NCBI GenBank assembly: GCA_040002995.1
Contig: JBDUDK010000105.1
Span: 1 to 8,989, forward strand
DNA from: JBDUDK01 sp040002995
GTDB lineage: Bacteria; Actinomycetota; Acidimicrobiia; Acidimicrobiales; Ilumatobacteraceae
Direction: 5' to 3'
Length of the DNA: 8,989 nucleotides
Part shown: positions 1 through 6,393 of the stretch, piece by piece
How positions within the stretch are numbered: the first letter of the stretch is position 1
Layout of the letters: the number at the start of each line of letters is the position of its first letter
The notes under the pieces: model-generated
The model's input: the letters and a program-made list of their open reading frames with translations, nothing else
Told to the model about the DNA's origin: nothing
Databases searched by the model: none
Position numbers and translations under genes: made by a program

Positions 1-83
1 GGCACATCGCGGAGGCGATTCCATCCGAGGAAGAGTGTTTCGAGCTCGGATCGTTGCCACACGCAGTCGGAACATCGACACCG
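1..83. other. Unassigned window edge
   Basis: These 83 bases lie downstream of the stop codon of the minus-strand aldo/keto reductase gene. Plus-strand frames stay open here, but the long one simply runs on antisense through the reductase gene and resembles no family I know. No terminator hairpin or recognisable gene end is visible. Confidence 0.4.
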
Positions 84-1025
84 CTACGGCTGCCCGATCC
101 GGGCGAGGGCAGCGAGTTCTGTTTGTTCGAGCCCGCTGGCGAGCTCGAGTCCTGCGACATTGTCCGCGATCTGCCGGGTGCTGGTGGCGCCGAACAACAC
201 GGTGGCCACCAACGGGTTGGCGAGCGCAAAGGCAATCGCCAGCGACGCTGGGGACCTATCGACGTCGCGTGCCAGCTGCGCGAGCTCGCGCCCGGCGGCC
301 GCGGAGCGAGCGACACGCGGTTCGTCGAGTGTGCCCGTCGCCCGCCCGGCGTTGGGATCGTTGGCGTACTTGCCCGTGAGAACACCGCCGGCCAGCACGT
401 AGGAGGCAACCACGGGAGTGCCGCCCGCCGCCAGCGAGGCGATCATGTCGTCGTCTTCGACGGGGGAGCGTTGCACGAGGCTGTAGGGGAGTTGGGCCGC
501 GCAAGGTTGCGGCAAACCTCGAAGTGTTGCAACTGTCGAGGCCTCAGCGATGAGCTCGGCCGGCCAGTTGACGACGGCCCACGCCCTCGCCCGGCCGGAA
601 GTAATCAGACCGGTGACCGACGCGACGAGCTCTTCGATGCTGAGTCCGTCGGGCGGAGGGTTCGCGTAGATCACGTCGATGTAGTCGAACCGCATCCGTT
701 CGAGCGACCCGTCGAGTTCGTCGGACGCGCTCTGCTCCGGCCAGAACTCCCACCAGAGCTTGTTGGTCACCACCGTCTCCACGCGGGACCATCCGGCCTT
801 GCGGAAGAGCTGTCCGAAGACGACTTCGGAATAGCCCGTGGGGATGGGTGCGGTCGCCGTCTCGTCGTTGTACCGAGCGTCGTCGAGAAACGTGATCCCT
901 GCCTCACGGGCGGCGCGCATCACTGCCTCACCCTCGTCCATGGAGATTCGTTCGAACGTCCGCCACGACCCGAGCGATAGACGGCTGACCTCGATACCCG
1001 ACTGACCGAGACGCGCGCTTTCCAT
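84..1025 (-). CDS. Aldo/keto reductase, AKR6 / Kv-beta-like
   Basis: This is a 313-residue NAD(P)H-dependent aldo/keto reductase, a cytoplasmic TIM-barrel enzyme that reduces aldehydes or ketones; its substrate cannot be read from sequence. The N-terminus (RLGQSGIEVSRLSLGSW, residues 5-21) is typical of the family. Candidate catalytic residues are D48 or D49, Y52 and K89 (VTNKLWW). The usual catalytic His is replaced by N122 in YIDVIYANPPPD, as in the AKR6 group that includes bacterial homologues of potassium-channel beta subunits. The segment QLPYSLVQRSPVE (178-190) also fits that group. The Asp-to-Tyr spacing is one residue shorter than normal unless D49 is not the counterpart, so the active site is slightly unusual. 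The reading frame is open upstream to 1526, but that extension is antisense to the acyltransferase gene. The ATG at 1025 is preceded by AGGGAG at 1034-1039, eight bases away, so I chose it. The family is secure; the subgroup is inferred from motifs. Confidence 0.92.
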   Translation of the reverse strand: MESARLGQSGIEVSRLSLGSWRTFERISMDEGEAVMRAAREAGITFLDDARYNDETATAPIPTGYSEVVFGQLFRKAGWSRVETVVTNKLWWEFWPEQSASDELDGSLERMRFDYIDVIYANPPPDGLSIEELVASVTGLITSGRARAWAVVNWPAELIAEASTVATLRGLPQPCAAQLPYSLVQRSPVEDDDMIASLAAGGTPVVASYVLAGGVLTGKYANDPNAGRATGTLDEPRVARSAAAGRELAQLARDVDRSPASLAIAFALANPLVATVLFGATSTRQIADNVAGLELASGLEQTELAALARIGQP

Positions 1026-1286
1026 TCGGGACTCTCCCTGGTCGTGCTTCGATTTCGGATGTTTAAGAACCGCGCCATGGGGTAGGTGCGTCACCAAATC
1101 GCGAGAGGCCGGCCCGTTGCCACTCGACCCCCCCTGGGTTAGTTCTCTGGGCCGGCTTCTCGCCCGTTCAACCTCGACCGGTCGGGCAGCCACCTTAAGA
1201 CGCCCAACCTCGACACTCTGCAGCCATCCGCATTCGACGCCGCCTGTTGTTGCGCTTACGTTTGCGCCTCGATAGGGAGGTTCCCG
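1026..1286. promoter_or_regulatory. Divergent intergenic control region
   Basis: These 261 bases separate the divergent reductase and acyltransferase starts, so promoters for both should lie here. I see no convincing -35/-10 pair on either strand. The region holds an inverted repeat (1101-1163), a 10-base direct repeat CAACCTCGAC at 1169-1178 and 1205-1214 (36 bases apart), and a 10-base palindrome CGACCGGTCG at 1175-1184 overlapping the first copy. These could be binding sites for a regulator, but no specific one is suggested. Confidence 0.45.
1101..1163. repeat. Inverted repeat, 15-bp arms, 33-base loop
   Basis: The left arm GCGAGAGGCCGGCCC (1101-1115) is the reverse complement of the right arm GGGCCGGCTTCTCGC (1149-1163) at 14 of 15 positions. 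The exception, G1107 against T1157, is a G-U pair if transcribed to the right. The 33-base loop is C-rich and contains a minor ACCC/GGGT pairing (1127-1130 with 1136-1139). It sits 76 bases from the reductase start and 123 from the acyltransferase start, with no T-run after either arm, so it does not look like an ordinary terminator. It could be a structured leader or an operator. Confidence 0.7.
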
Positions 1287-2732
1287 ATGGATCGCATGAG
1301 TCCGATGGATGCGTCGTTCCTTCACATCGAAGACGGCGTCAACCACATGCACATCGCGTCGGTCGGCATTTTCGAGGGACCGCCGCCCCCCTACGACGAC
1401 TTCGTCGCGATGGTCGCCGGCAAGCTTCCGCTGGTGCCTCGGTACCGGCAGAAGGTGCGGTTCGTGCCGCTCGATCTGAGCCGGCCGGTCTGGGTCGACG
1501 ATGCGAGCTTCAACGTCCGCTACCACGTGCGCCGCACGGCGCTTCCATCGCCGGGCGGCGACGAAGAGTTACGCCTCCTGGTCGGACGGGTGATGTCGCA
1601 GCCGCTCGACCGCAACCGGCCGTTGTGGGAGATGTGGATGGTCGAAGGGCTCCGCGAGGATCGCTGGGCGGTGTTCACCAAGTTCCATCACTGCATGGTC
1701 GACGGAGTATCCGGCACCGACGTCATCACAGTGATCATGGACAACTCACCAGATCCGTCGTCGCCGGTCGCCGACGGTTGGGTCCCGGAACCAGAGCCCG
1801 ACGACGCGCGGCTCGTGCGGGACGCAATCTCTGACCTGGTGAAAAGCCCCTACGAGCAGATGCGGGTGGTGCGGTCGCGCGGGCGGAGCCTCCGGCAACT
1901 GCGCGAGTCGTTTCGCGACCTCCGCACCGGCCTGCCCTCGCTTGCCCGCGTGGCGACGTCGACGCCGGAAAGCTCACTCAACGGCCCGATCGGACCGCAT
2001 CGCCGGTGGGATTGGGCCAGAACCTCGCTGGCTGACGTGAAGCGGGTGCGCGCCCAACACGGAGGCACGGTCAACGACGTCGTGCTCACCGTGATCTCCC
2101 GCGGCTTTCGAGATCTGCTGATCTCACGTTTCGAGGATGTGACCGATCGGGTCGTGCGCACCCTCGTCCCGGTGTCCGTCCGCGCTCCGGACCAACGGGG
2201 CGTCCCGAACAACCAGGTTTCGGCGATGTTCGCCGAGCTTCCTGTCGGCGTCGAGGATCCGCTGGAACGGTTGCGCCTCGTACGCGCGCAGATGGACGGC
2301 CTGAAGGAGTCGAAGCAGGCGGTGGCCGGTGAAGTCCTCACCTCGATGATGGGGTTCGCGCCGCCCATGTTGCTCGCACTCGGTGCCCGTCTCAGCGCGC
2401 GCACTCCGCAGCGCAACGTCAACACCGTCACAACCAACGTGCCCGGCCCCCAGAGCCCGATGTACGCGTGTGGCCGCAGGATGATCGAGGCGTTCCCGTA
2501 CGTTCCGCTGGGAGGCTCGGTACGGGTCGGCATCGCGATCTTTTCCTACGACGGGCAGCTCAACTACGGCGTCACCGGCGACTACGACACCGCCAGCGAC
2601 ATCGATGTGCTCTGTCGTGGGATCGAAGCAGGAATGGCCGAGCTTCTCGAGCGCGTTTTGACCGAAAGATCAGAGCAAACCGGCAGCGTTCTCTCAGGAG
2701 CCTCTGAGGCTAGGGGGGTTGGCTCACCGTAA
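1287..2732 (+). CDS. Wax ester synthase/diacylglycerol acyltransferase (WS/DGAT)
   Basis: This 481-residue protein belongs to the bacterial WS/DGAT family, which transfers acyl groups from acyl-CoA to diacylglycerol or long-chain alcohols to make storage triacylglycerols or wax esters, usually at the inner face of the membrane. The start MDRMSPMDASFLHIED is characteristic. RPLWEMWMVEGL (111-122) is the conserved PLW block. The active-site motif HHxxxDG is intact as HHCMVDG (134-140), with H135 the expected catalytic base. VNDVVL (262-267) and the TNVPGP block (383-388) match the C-terminal WES-type domain, and the length is normal. The ATG at 1287 follows AGGGAGG (1274-1280) by six bases. A protease gene follows after 36 bp on the same strand, so co-transcription is possible. 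A weak stem (CTCAG/CTGAG, 2693-2708) near the 3' end lacks a T-run. Which product it makes cannot be told from sequence. Confidence 0.95.
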   Translation: MDRMSPMDASFLHIEDGVNHMHIASVGIFEGPPPPYDDFVAMVAGKLPLVPRYRQKVRFVPLDLSRPVWVDDASFNVRYHVRRTALPSPGGDEELRLLVGRVMSQPLDRNRPLWEMWMVEGLREDRWAVFTKFHHCMVDGVSGTDVITVIMDNSPDPSSPVADGWVPEPEPDDARLVRDAISDLVKSPYEQMRVVRSRGRSLRQLRESFRDLRTGLPSLARVATSTPESSLNGPIGPHRRWDWARTSLADVKRVRAQHGGTVNDVVLTVISRGFRDLLISRFEDVTDRVVRTLVPVSVRAPDQRGVPNNQVSAMFAELPVGVEDPLERLRLVRAQMDGLKESKQAVAGEVLTSMMGFAPPMLLALGARLSARTPQRNVNTVTTNVPGPQSPMYACGRRMIEAFPYVPLGGSVRVGIAIFSYDGQLNYGVTGDYDTASDIDVLCRGIEAGMAELLERVLTERSEQTGSVLSGASEARGVGSP

Positions 2733-2768
2733 TCCGGGCATACTGCTCACATCGGTTGCGGAGACGAG

Positions 2769-4094
2769 ATGAACGACACCATGGCCACTCCGACCAGCTA
2801 TTCCGAGACGGGTCCACCCATCGAGTGGCTTCCACCCGATTGGCCACCGCCCGCGCCGGATCAGCACGACGGTGGCGCAACGTGGCCCCCCGTGCCCCCC
2901 GCGGGGGAGCCGCCGGTACCGGCCGCACCGCCGCGCCGTAGCCGCGGCCGCCGCGCCGTCGCCGCGATCCTCGCCGCGGTCCTCCTCGGCCTTGGGGTCG
3001 GCTACGGGGTGGGCAGTCGAGCGAACGACAACTCCACCGCCCAGTCCTCGACGCAGCCAACGGTCTCGGCACCGGCCACCTCCGCGCCCGCCACTGGTCC
3101 GGCGGCGGGTCCCTCGACCAGCACCGCGACGTTGCCCAGCGGAAGCAACGGGGTTTCCTCCGATCCATCGGTCATTGCCGCCAAGGTCAAGCCCGGCGTG
3201 GTCGACATCGAGACCGTGCTCGGATTCGGTAGCGGTGCTGCCGCGGGCACGGGCGTCGTCATGACGTCGTCCGGTGAGGTCCTCACGAACAACCATGTGA
3301 TCAACGGGGCAACAAGTATCAAGGTCACGATCGTCGCCACCGGCCGGTCCTATACGGCCACCGTTCTGGGAACCGATCCCACCGACGACGTCGCCCTTCT
3401 GCAGCTTTCGGGCGCCTCGGGTCTCACCACCGTCTCGTTCGGCGATTCGTCGACGGTGAACGTGGGCGACTCGATCGTCGCGGTGGGCAACGCGGGCGGC
3501 GTCGGGGGCCAGCCCAGCGTGGAGTCCGGCCAGGTGACGGCGCTCGACCAGAGCATCACGGCCGGTGACCCCGGCGGCCTGGGTCAGGAGTTGTCCGGTC
3601 TCATCGAGACCGACGCCGCGCTCAAGTCGGGCGAATCGGGCGGTCCAATGGTGAACACCTCGGGGCAGGTGATCGGTCTGAACACCGCAGCGTCGGCGAA
3701 TCGTCGGTTCGACGTGCCCACGGTGTCGTACGCGATCCCGATCAACAAGGCCCTCACGGTGGCCAGGCAGATCCAATCCGGTGAGGAATCCGCCACCGTG
3801 CGCCTCGGCTACCGGCCGATGCTCGGTGTCGCCATTCAGAGCGCTGACCTCGGCTCAACGGTCGCCGGAGCGGTCGTGGTGCAGGTCGTAACGAGCAGCC
3901 CGGCGGCCGGCGCGGGCCTCCAAAACGGCGACGTCATCGTCGCGGTCGACGGCAAGGTGGTCGAGTCGCCGACCGCTCTGACCGCCGCCCTTACGAACCA
4001 TCACCCAGGTGACAAGGTTTCGGTCGGCTGGACCGACACATCGGGCAAGAGCCATACCGCCACGGTCACGCTGGCCACCGGGCCCGCGGACTGA
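2769..4094 (+). CDS. HtrA/DegP-like membrane-anchored serine protease with PDZ domain
   Basis: This 441-residue S1C-family protease is expected to degrade or sense misfolded proteins outside the cytoplasmic membrane. The order is: a proline-rich, probably cytoplasmic N-terminus (1-55), a basic patch PPRRSRGRR (54-62), one membrane segment (about 62-83), a Ser/Thr/Ala/Pro-rich linker (84-130), a trypsin-like domain (about 135-335) and a PDZ domain (about 348-436). The catalytic triad is visible as H176 (LTNNHVI), D207 (DDVALL) and S290 (SGESGGP); Glu replaces the more usual Asn before the Ser. PDZ hallmarks include SPAAGAGLQNGDVIVAVDG (377-395). The topology resembles mycobacterial HtrA-type proteases. 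The ATG at 2769 has GGAG at 2760-2763; an in-frame ATG at 2781 is an alternative that removes only four residues. The neighbouring acyltransferase ends 36 bp upstream. The family is secure; the substrate is unknown. Confidence 0.95.
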   Translation: MNDTMATPTSYSETGPPIEWLPPDWPPPAPDQHDGGATWPPVPPAGEPPVPAAPPRRSRGRRAVAAILAAVLLGLGVGYGVGSRANDNSTAQSSTQPTVSAPATSAPATGPAAGPSTSTATLPSGSNGVSSDPSVIAAKVKPGVVDIETVLGFGSGAAAGTGVVMTSSGEVLTNNHVINGATSIKVTIVATGRSYTATVLGTDPTDDVALLQLSGASGLTTVSFGDSSTVNVGDSIVAVGNAGGVGGQPSVESGQVTALDQSITAGDPGGLGQELSGLIETDAALKSGESGGPMVNTSGQVIGLNTAASANRRFDVPTVSYAIPINKALTVARQIQSGEESATVRLGYRPMLGVAIQSADLGSTVAGAVVVQVVTSSPAAGAGLQNGDVIVAVDGKVVESPTALTAALTNHHPGDKVSVGWTDTSGKSHTATVTLATGPAD

Positions 4095-4255
4095 TCGCGA
4101 CGTCGGTTTTGTCCCACAATCGTCACGAGAACCGTCATATCCCATGGCGGCGTTCCGAGGGTCACCGGCAGTACAGTTATGACCACTGACGTCGTTGACG
4201 TCACCCGTCCGGACCATGCGCGGGCCGTGCTTGTCCATACCTGGGCGGGTGATGC
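4095..4255 (+). promoter_or_regulatory. Intergenic region with paired TGACGTC sites
   Basis: This 161-base gap precedes the c-di-GMP gene. It contains TGACGTC at 4187-4193 and again at 4196-4202, nine bases apart; the second extends to the perfect palindrome TGACGTCA (4196-4203). A related palindrome CGACGTCG lies at 4098-4105, just after the protease stop. TACAGT at 4172-4177 fits a TAnnnT -10 element, but no good -35 is visible. The repeated GACGTC cores next to a possible promoter suggest an operator; the regulator is unknown. I see no terminator for the protease gene. Confidence 0.35.
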
Positions 4256-6193
4256 ATGGTCCAAGAAGAAGAACTGTCGGAAGTGCTCAGCGACTTCGCC
4301 CGGACGCTGATCACCGACTTCCCGATACAAGGCATCCTCGATCACCTCGTTGCTCGCATTGTCGATGTCCTGCCTGTCACTGCGGCCGGCGTCACGCTGA
4401 TCACCGAAGGGATGGCTCCCCGCTACGTGGCCGCGTCAGACGAATCGGCGCTTCGCTACGAGCGGCTCCAGACAGAGAGCACGCAAGGACCTTGCATCTC
4501 GGCGTTCAACTCCGGCGAGGCGGTTTCGGTGCCCGACTTGTGCGAGGACGTCCGCTTTCCGGAGTTCGCAGCCGCCGCGGCCGCGGCGGGTCTGGCCGCG
4601 GTGTTCACGTTCCCGCTACGCCATGGCGAGGGGCGTCTCGGCGCGCTCGACCTCTACCGCGACACCCCCGGCGCGCTCGAACCCCACGACATGCACGTCG
4701 CGCAGACGCTCGCCGACGTCGCCGCGGCCTACTTGCTGAACGCGCAGGCGCGCGACGATGCCCGCGAGGCCTCGGACGAGTACCAACACAACGCGCTCCA
4801 TGACCCTCTGACGGGACTCCCCAACCGCGCGTTGTTGCTCGAGCGACTGCACCACGCCGCACAGCGGGCGCGCCGGTCGCACCGGAACGCTGCCATCTTG
4901 TTCGCCGACCTCGACAAGTTCAAGCAAGTGAACGACAACCACGGTCACCAGATTGGCGACGAGCTGTTGATCGCCGTCGCGCACCGCCTGTCAGGGCTCG
5001 TCCGGCCCGGCGACACCTTGGCCCGCGTGTCCGGCGACGAGTTTGTGTTCCTGTGCGAAGACCTCAATAGCGCCGCCGACGTCGAGGTCTTGGGCAAACG
5101 CATTGACGAGTCGTTCGCCACGCCGTTTGCGCTCGACGGTATCGAGCTCGTGGTCACTGCCAGTGTCGGCATGGCTTTTGCCGGTCCCGGGGAGGACATC
5201 TCCGAGGACCTTCTCAGACAAGCCGATGTTGCGATGTACGAGGCCAAACGCAAGGGCGGGGCCGGTCATCACATTCTCGACCTACGCAGCGCGGTCGAGA
5301 CCAGCGAGCGGCACAGCCTCGAACGCGACCTGCGCGCCGCGTTCGATAGGGGCCTGCTCGAGATCGCGTACCAACCCATTGTGCAAAGCGCCGACGGGCT
5401 CGTCACCGGAGTCGAAGCGTTGCTGCGCTGGGCAGACCCAGAGCGCGGTGCCGTCCCGACGGCATCGGTGGTGGAACTGGCGGAAAAGGTCGGGCTGATG
5501 ACCGATATCGGCGCGTGGGTTTTGGAGCGCGGGTGTGCCGATCGCGCCCAATGGCTGCACGACAGCCCCGCCGCAGCGCTCGATCTCTCCGTGAACATCT
5601 CCAGCCGGCAGCTGATGGGCCCGGGATTTTGCGAGACAGTGGCCGGCGTCTTGACACGGACGGCCATGGACCCGACCGCCCTCGTCTTGGAGATGACCGA
5701 ACACATGCTCATAGATGACATCGGGCGAGCGATGTCGGTGCTCGCCGATCTCCACGAGCTCGGGATTCGAGTCGCGGTCGACGACTTCGGCACCGGTTAC
5801 TCCTCCCTGAGTTCTCTACGGCGCTTGCCGATCAACATCGTCAAGATCGACCAGAGCGTCATTGCCGACCTCGGCCGCGTGTCCACCGCCGGAGCGATCG
5901 TCGCGGCGGTTACCGATGTGGCGCATGCCTTCGGTCTGACGGTCACCGCAGAGGGGGTGGAGACCCAACGCCAACACGACCAGGTGAGCGCGATCGGCAT
6001 CGAGTTCGCCCAGGGGTACTTCTACGCGCGCCCCATGGCCGCCTCCGCGATCCGCGCCGAGCTCTGGGCAGTGCCCTCCGGCGCCCTGCGTCTGCCGATC
6101 ACCGGAGCCATGGCTGCCCCCAACCGGCCCTCACATGCGGTGGCGTCCAAGGCTCCTACGTCGCTAGGAGCGGCGCGACCCGGCCGAGCGTGA
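4256..6193 (+). CDS. GAF-GGDEF-EAL cyclic-di-GMP signalling protein
   Basis: This 645-residue cytoplasmic protein combines a sensor with both c-di-GMP synthesis and breakdown modules. The GAF domain (about 8-165) resembles those in actinobacterial GAF-ANTAR proteins (GPCISAFNSGEAVSVPDL, 78-95). The GGDEF domain (about 180-340) has ADLDKFK (217-223) and the signature SGDEF (259-263), with Ser for the first Gly, preceded five residues earlier by an inhibitory-site RPGD (250-253). The EAL domain (about 352-600) has EALLR (387-391), N447, EMTE (479-482), DDFGTGYSSL (509-518), K530, D532, AEGVE (565-569) and QGYFYARP (586-593), so the residues needed for phosphodiesterase activity look present. 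No membrane segment is seen. The last 40 residues are Ala/Pro-rich and probably disordered. An in-frame TGA at 4250-4252 makes the ATG at 4256 the earliest ATG start; the upstream GGGCGGG is a weak ribosome site. Net activity (cyclase, phosphodiesterase or both) cannot be read. Confidence 0.96.
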   Translation: MVQEEELSEVLSDFARTLITDFPIQGILDHLVARIVDVLPVTAAGVTLITEGMAPRYVAASDESALRYERLQTESTQGPCISAFNSGEAVSVPDLCEDVRFPEFAAAAAAAGLAAVFTFPLRHGEGRLGALDLYRDTPGALEPHDMHVAQTLADVAAAYLLNAQARDDAREASDEYQHNALHDPLTGLPNRALLLERLHHAAQRARRSHRNAAILFADLDKFKQVNDNHGHQIGDELLIAVAHRLSGLVRPGDTLARVSGDEFVFLCEDLNSAADVEVLGKRIDESFATPFALDGIELVVTASVGMAFAGPGEDISEDLLRQADVAMYEAKRKGGAGHHILDLRSAVETSERHSLERDLRAAFDRGLLEIAYQPIVQSADGLVTGVEALLRWADPERGAVPTASVVELAEKVGLMTDIGAWVLERGCADRAQWLHDSPAAALDLSVNISSRQLMGPGFCETVAGVLTRTAMDPTALVLEMTEHMLIDDIGRAMSVLADLHELGIRVAVDDFGTGYSSLSSLRRLPINIVKIDQSVIADLGRVSTAGAIVAAVTDVAHAFGLTVTAEGVETQRQHDQVSAIGIEFAQGYFYARPMAASAIRAELWAVPSGALRLPITGAMAAPNRPSHAVASKAPTSLGAARPGRA

Positions 6194-6393
6194 TGCGCGC
6201 TGTGGGATTCAAAGGTTGCACCTGCTCGAAGGTTGACTGACCGCTGTAAGTCCACAGTTGAACACAGCCCGCGCGGCGCATTCCCGCAGGTACATGGGCA
6301 AATCTTTGTAAAGGTTCCCTTGGCAAACTCGACAGTTTCTTAACGTCCTGCAAAGCTGCCGGTCGAAGTTCGGCGACGGAAGGTGGGGCAAAA
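6194..6393 (+). promoter_or_regulatory. Leader of secreted protein gene; possible structured RNA
   Basis: This 200-base gap separates the c-di-GMP gene from the secreted-protein gene. It contains a small hairpin at 6302-6315 (5 bp including one G-U pair, loop TGTA) flanked by GGG (6296-6298) and CCC (6317-6319), a second hairpin AAACT-CGAC-AGTTT (6325-6338), and a bulged stem in 6358-6378. GGCAAAC (6322-6328), GCAAAGC (6350-6356) and CCGGTC (6359-6364) come in the order and near the spacing of the conserved core of c-di-GMP-I (GEMM) riboswitches, but the canonical P2 stem between the first two is missing. Alternatively TTGGCA (6320-6325) and TAACGT (6341-6346), 15 bases apart, could be a promoter. 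GGAAGG/AGGTGGGG at 6378-6388 is the ribosome-binding region. The two readings are mutually exclusive and neither is secure. Confidence 0.3.

Noticed and set aside
54..980. 308-codon plus-strand open frame
   Set aside because: It lies wholly antisense to the reductase gene, shows no known motif, and such shadow frames are common in GC-rich DNA.
1026..1526. Upstream extension of the aldo/keto reductase frame on the minus strand to 1526
   Set aside because: It is antisense to the start of the acyltransferase gene, has no family resemblance, and a good ribosome site precedes the ATG at 1025.
2693..2725. Short stems (CTCAG/CTGAG and GAGCC/GGCTC) at the end of the acyltransferase gene
   Set aside because: They are weak, overlap the coding sequence, compete with each other and lack a T-run, so I do not call a terminator between the acyltransferase and protease genes.
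2724..3776. 350-codon minus-strand open frame
   Set aside because: It is antisense to the HtrA gene, rich in Arg and Gly from GC bias, and has no recognisable domain.
4179..4310. Small plus-strand frame of 43 codons beginning MTTDVVDVTRPD, overlapping the c-di-GMP gene start
   Set aside because: It has no ribosome site, runs out of frame into the GAF-coding sequence, and its end is clearly an alternate-frame reading of that gene.
6194..6393. c-di-AMP (ydaO-type) riboswitch before the secreted-protein gene
   Set aside because: Such elements are frequent before actinobacterial secreted cell-wall proteins, but I could not find their conserved core sequences here.
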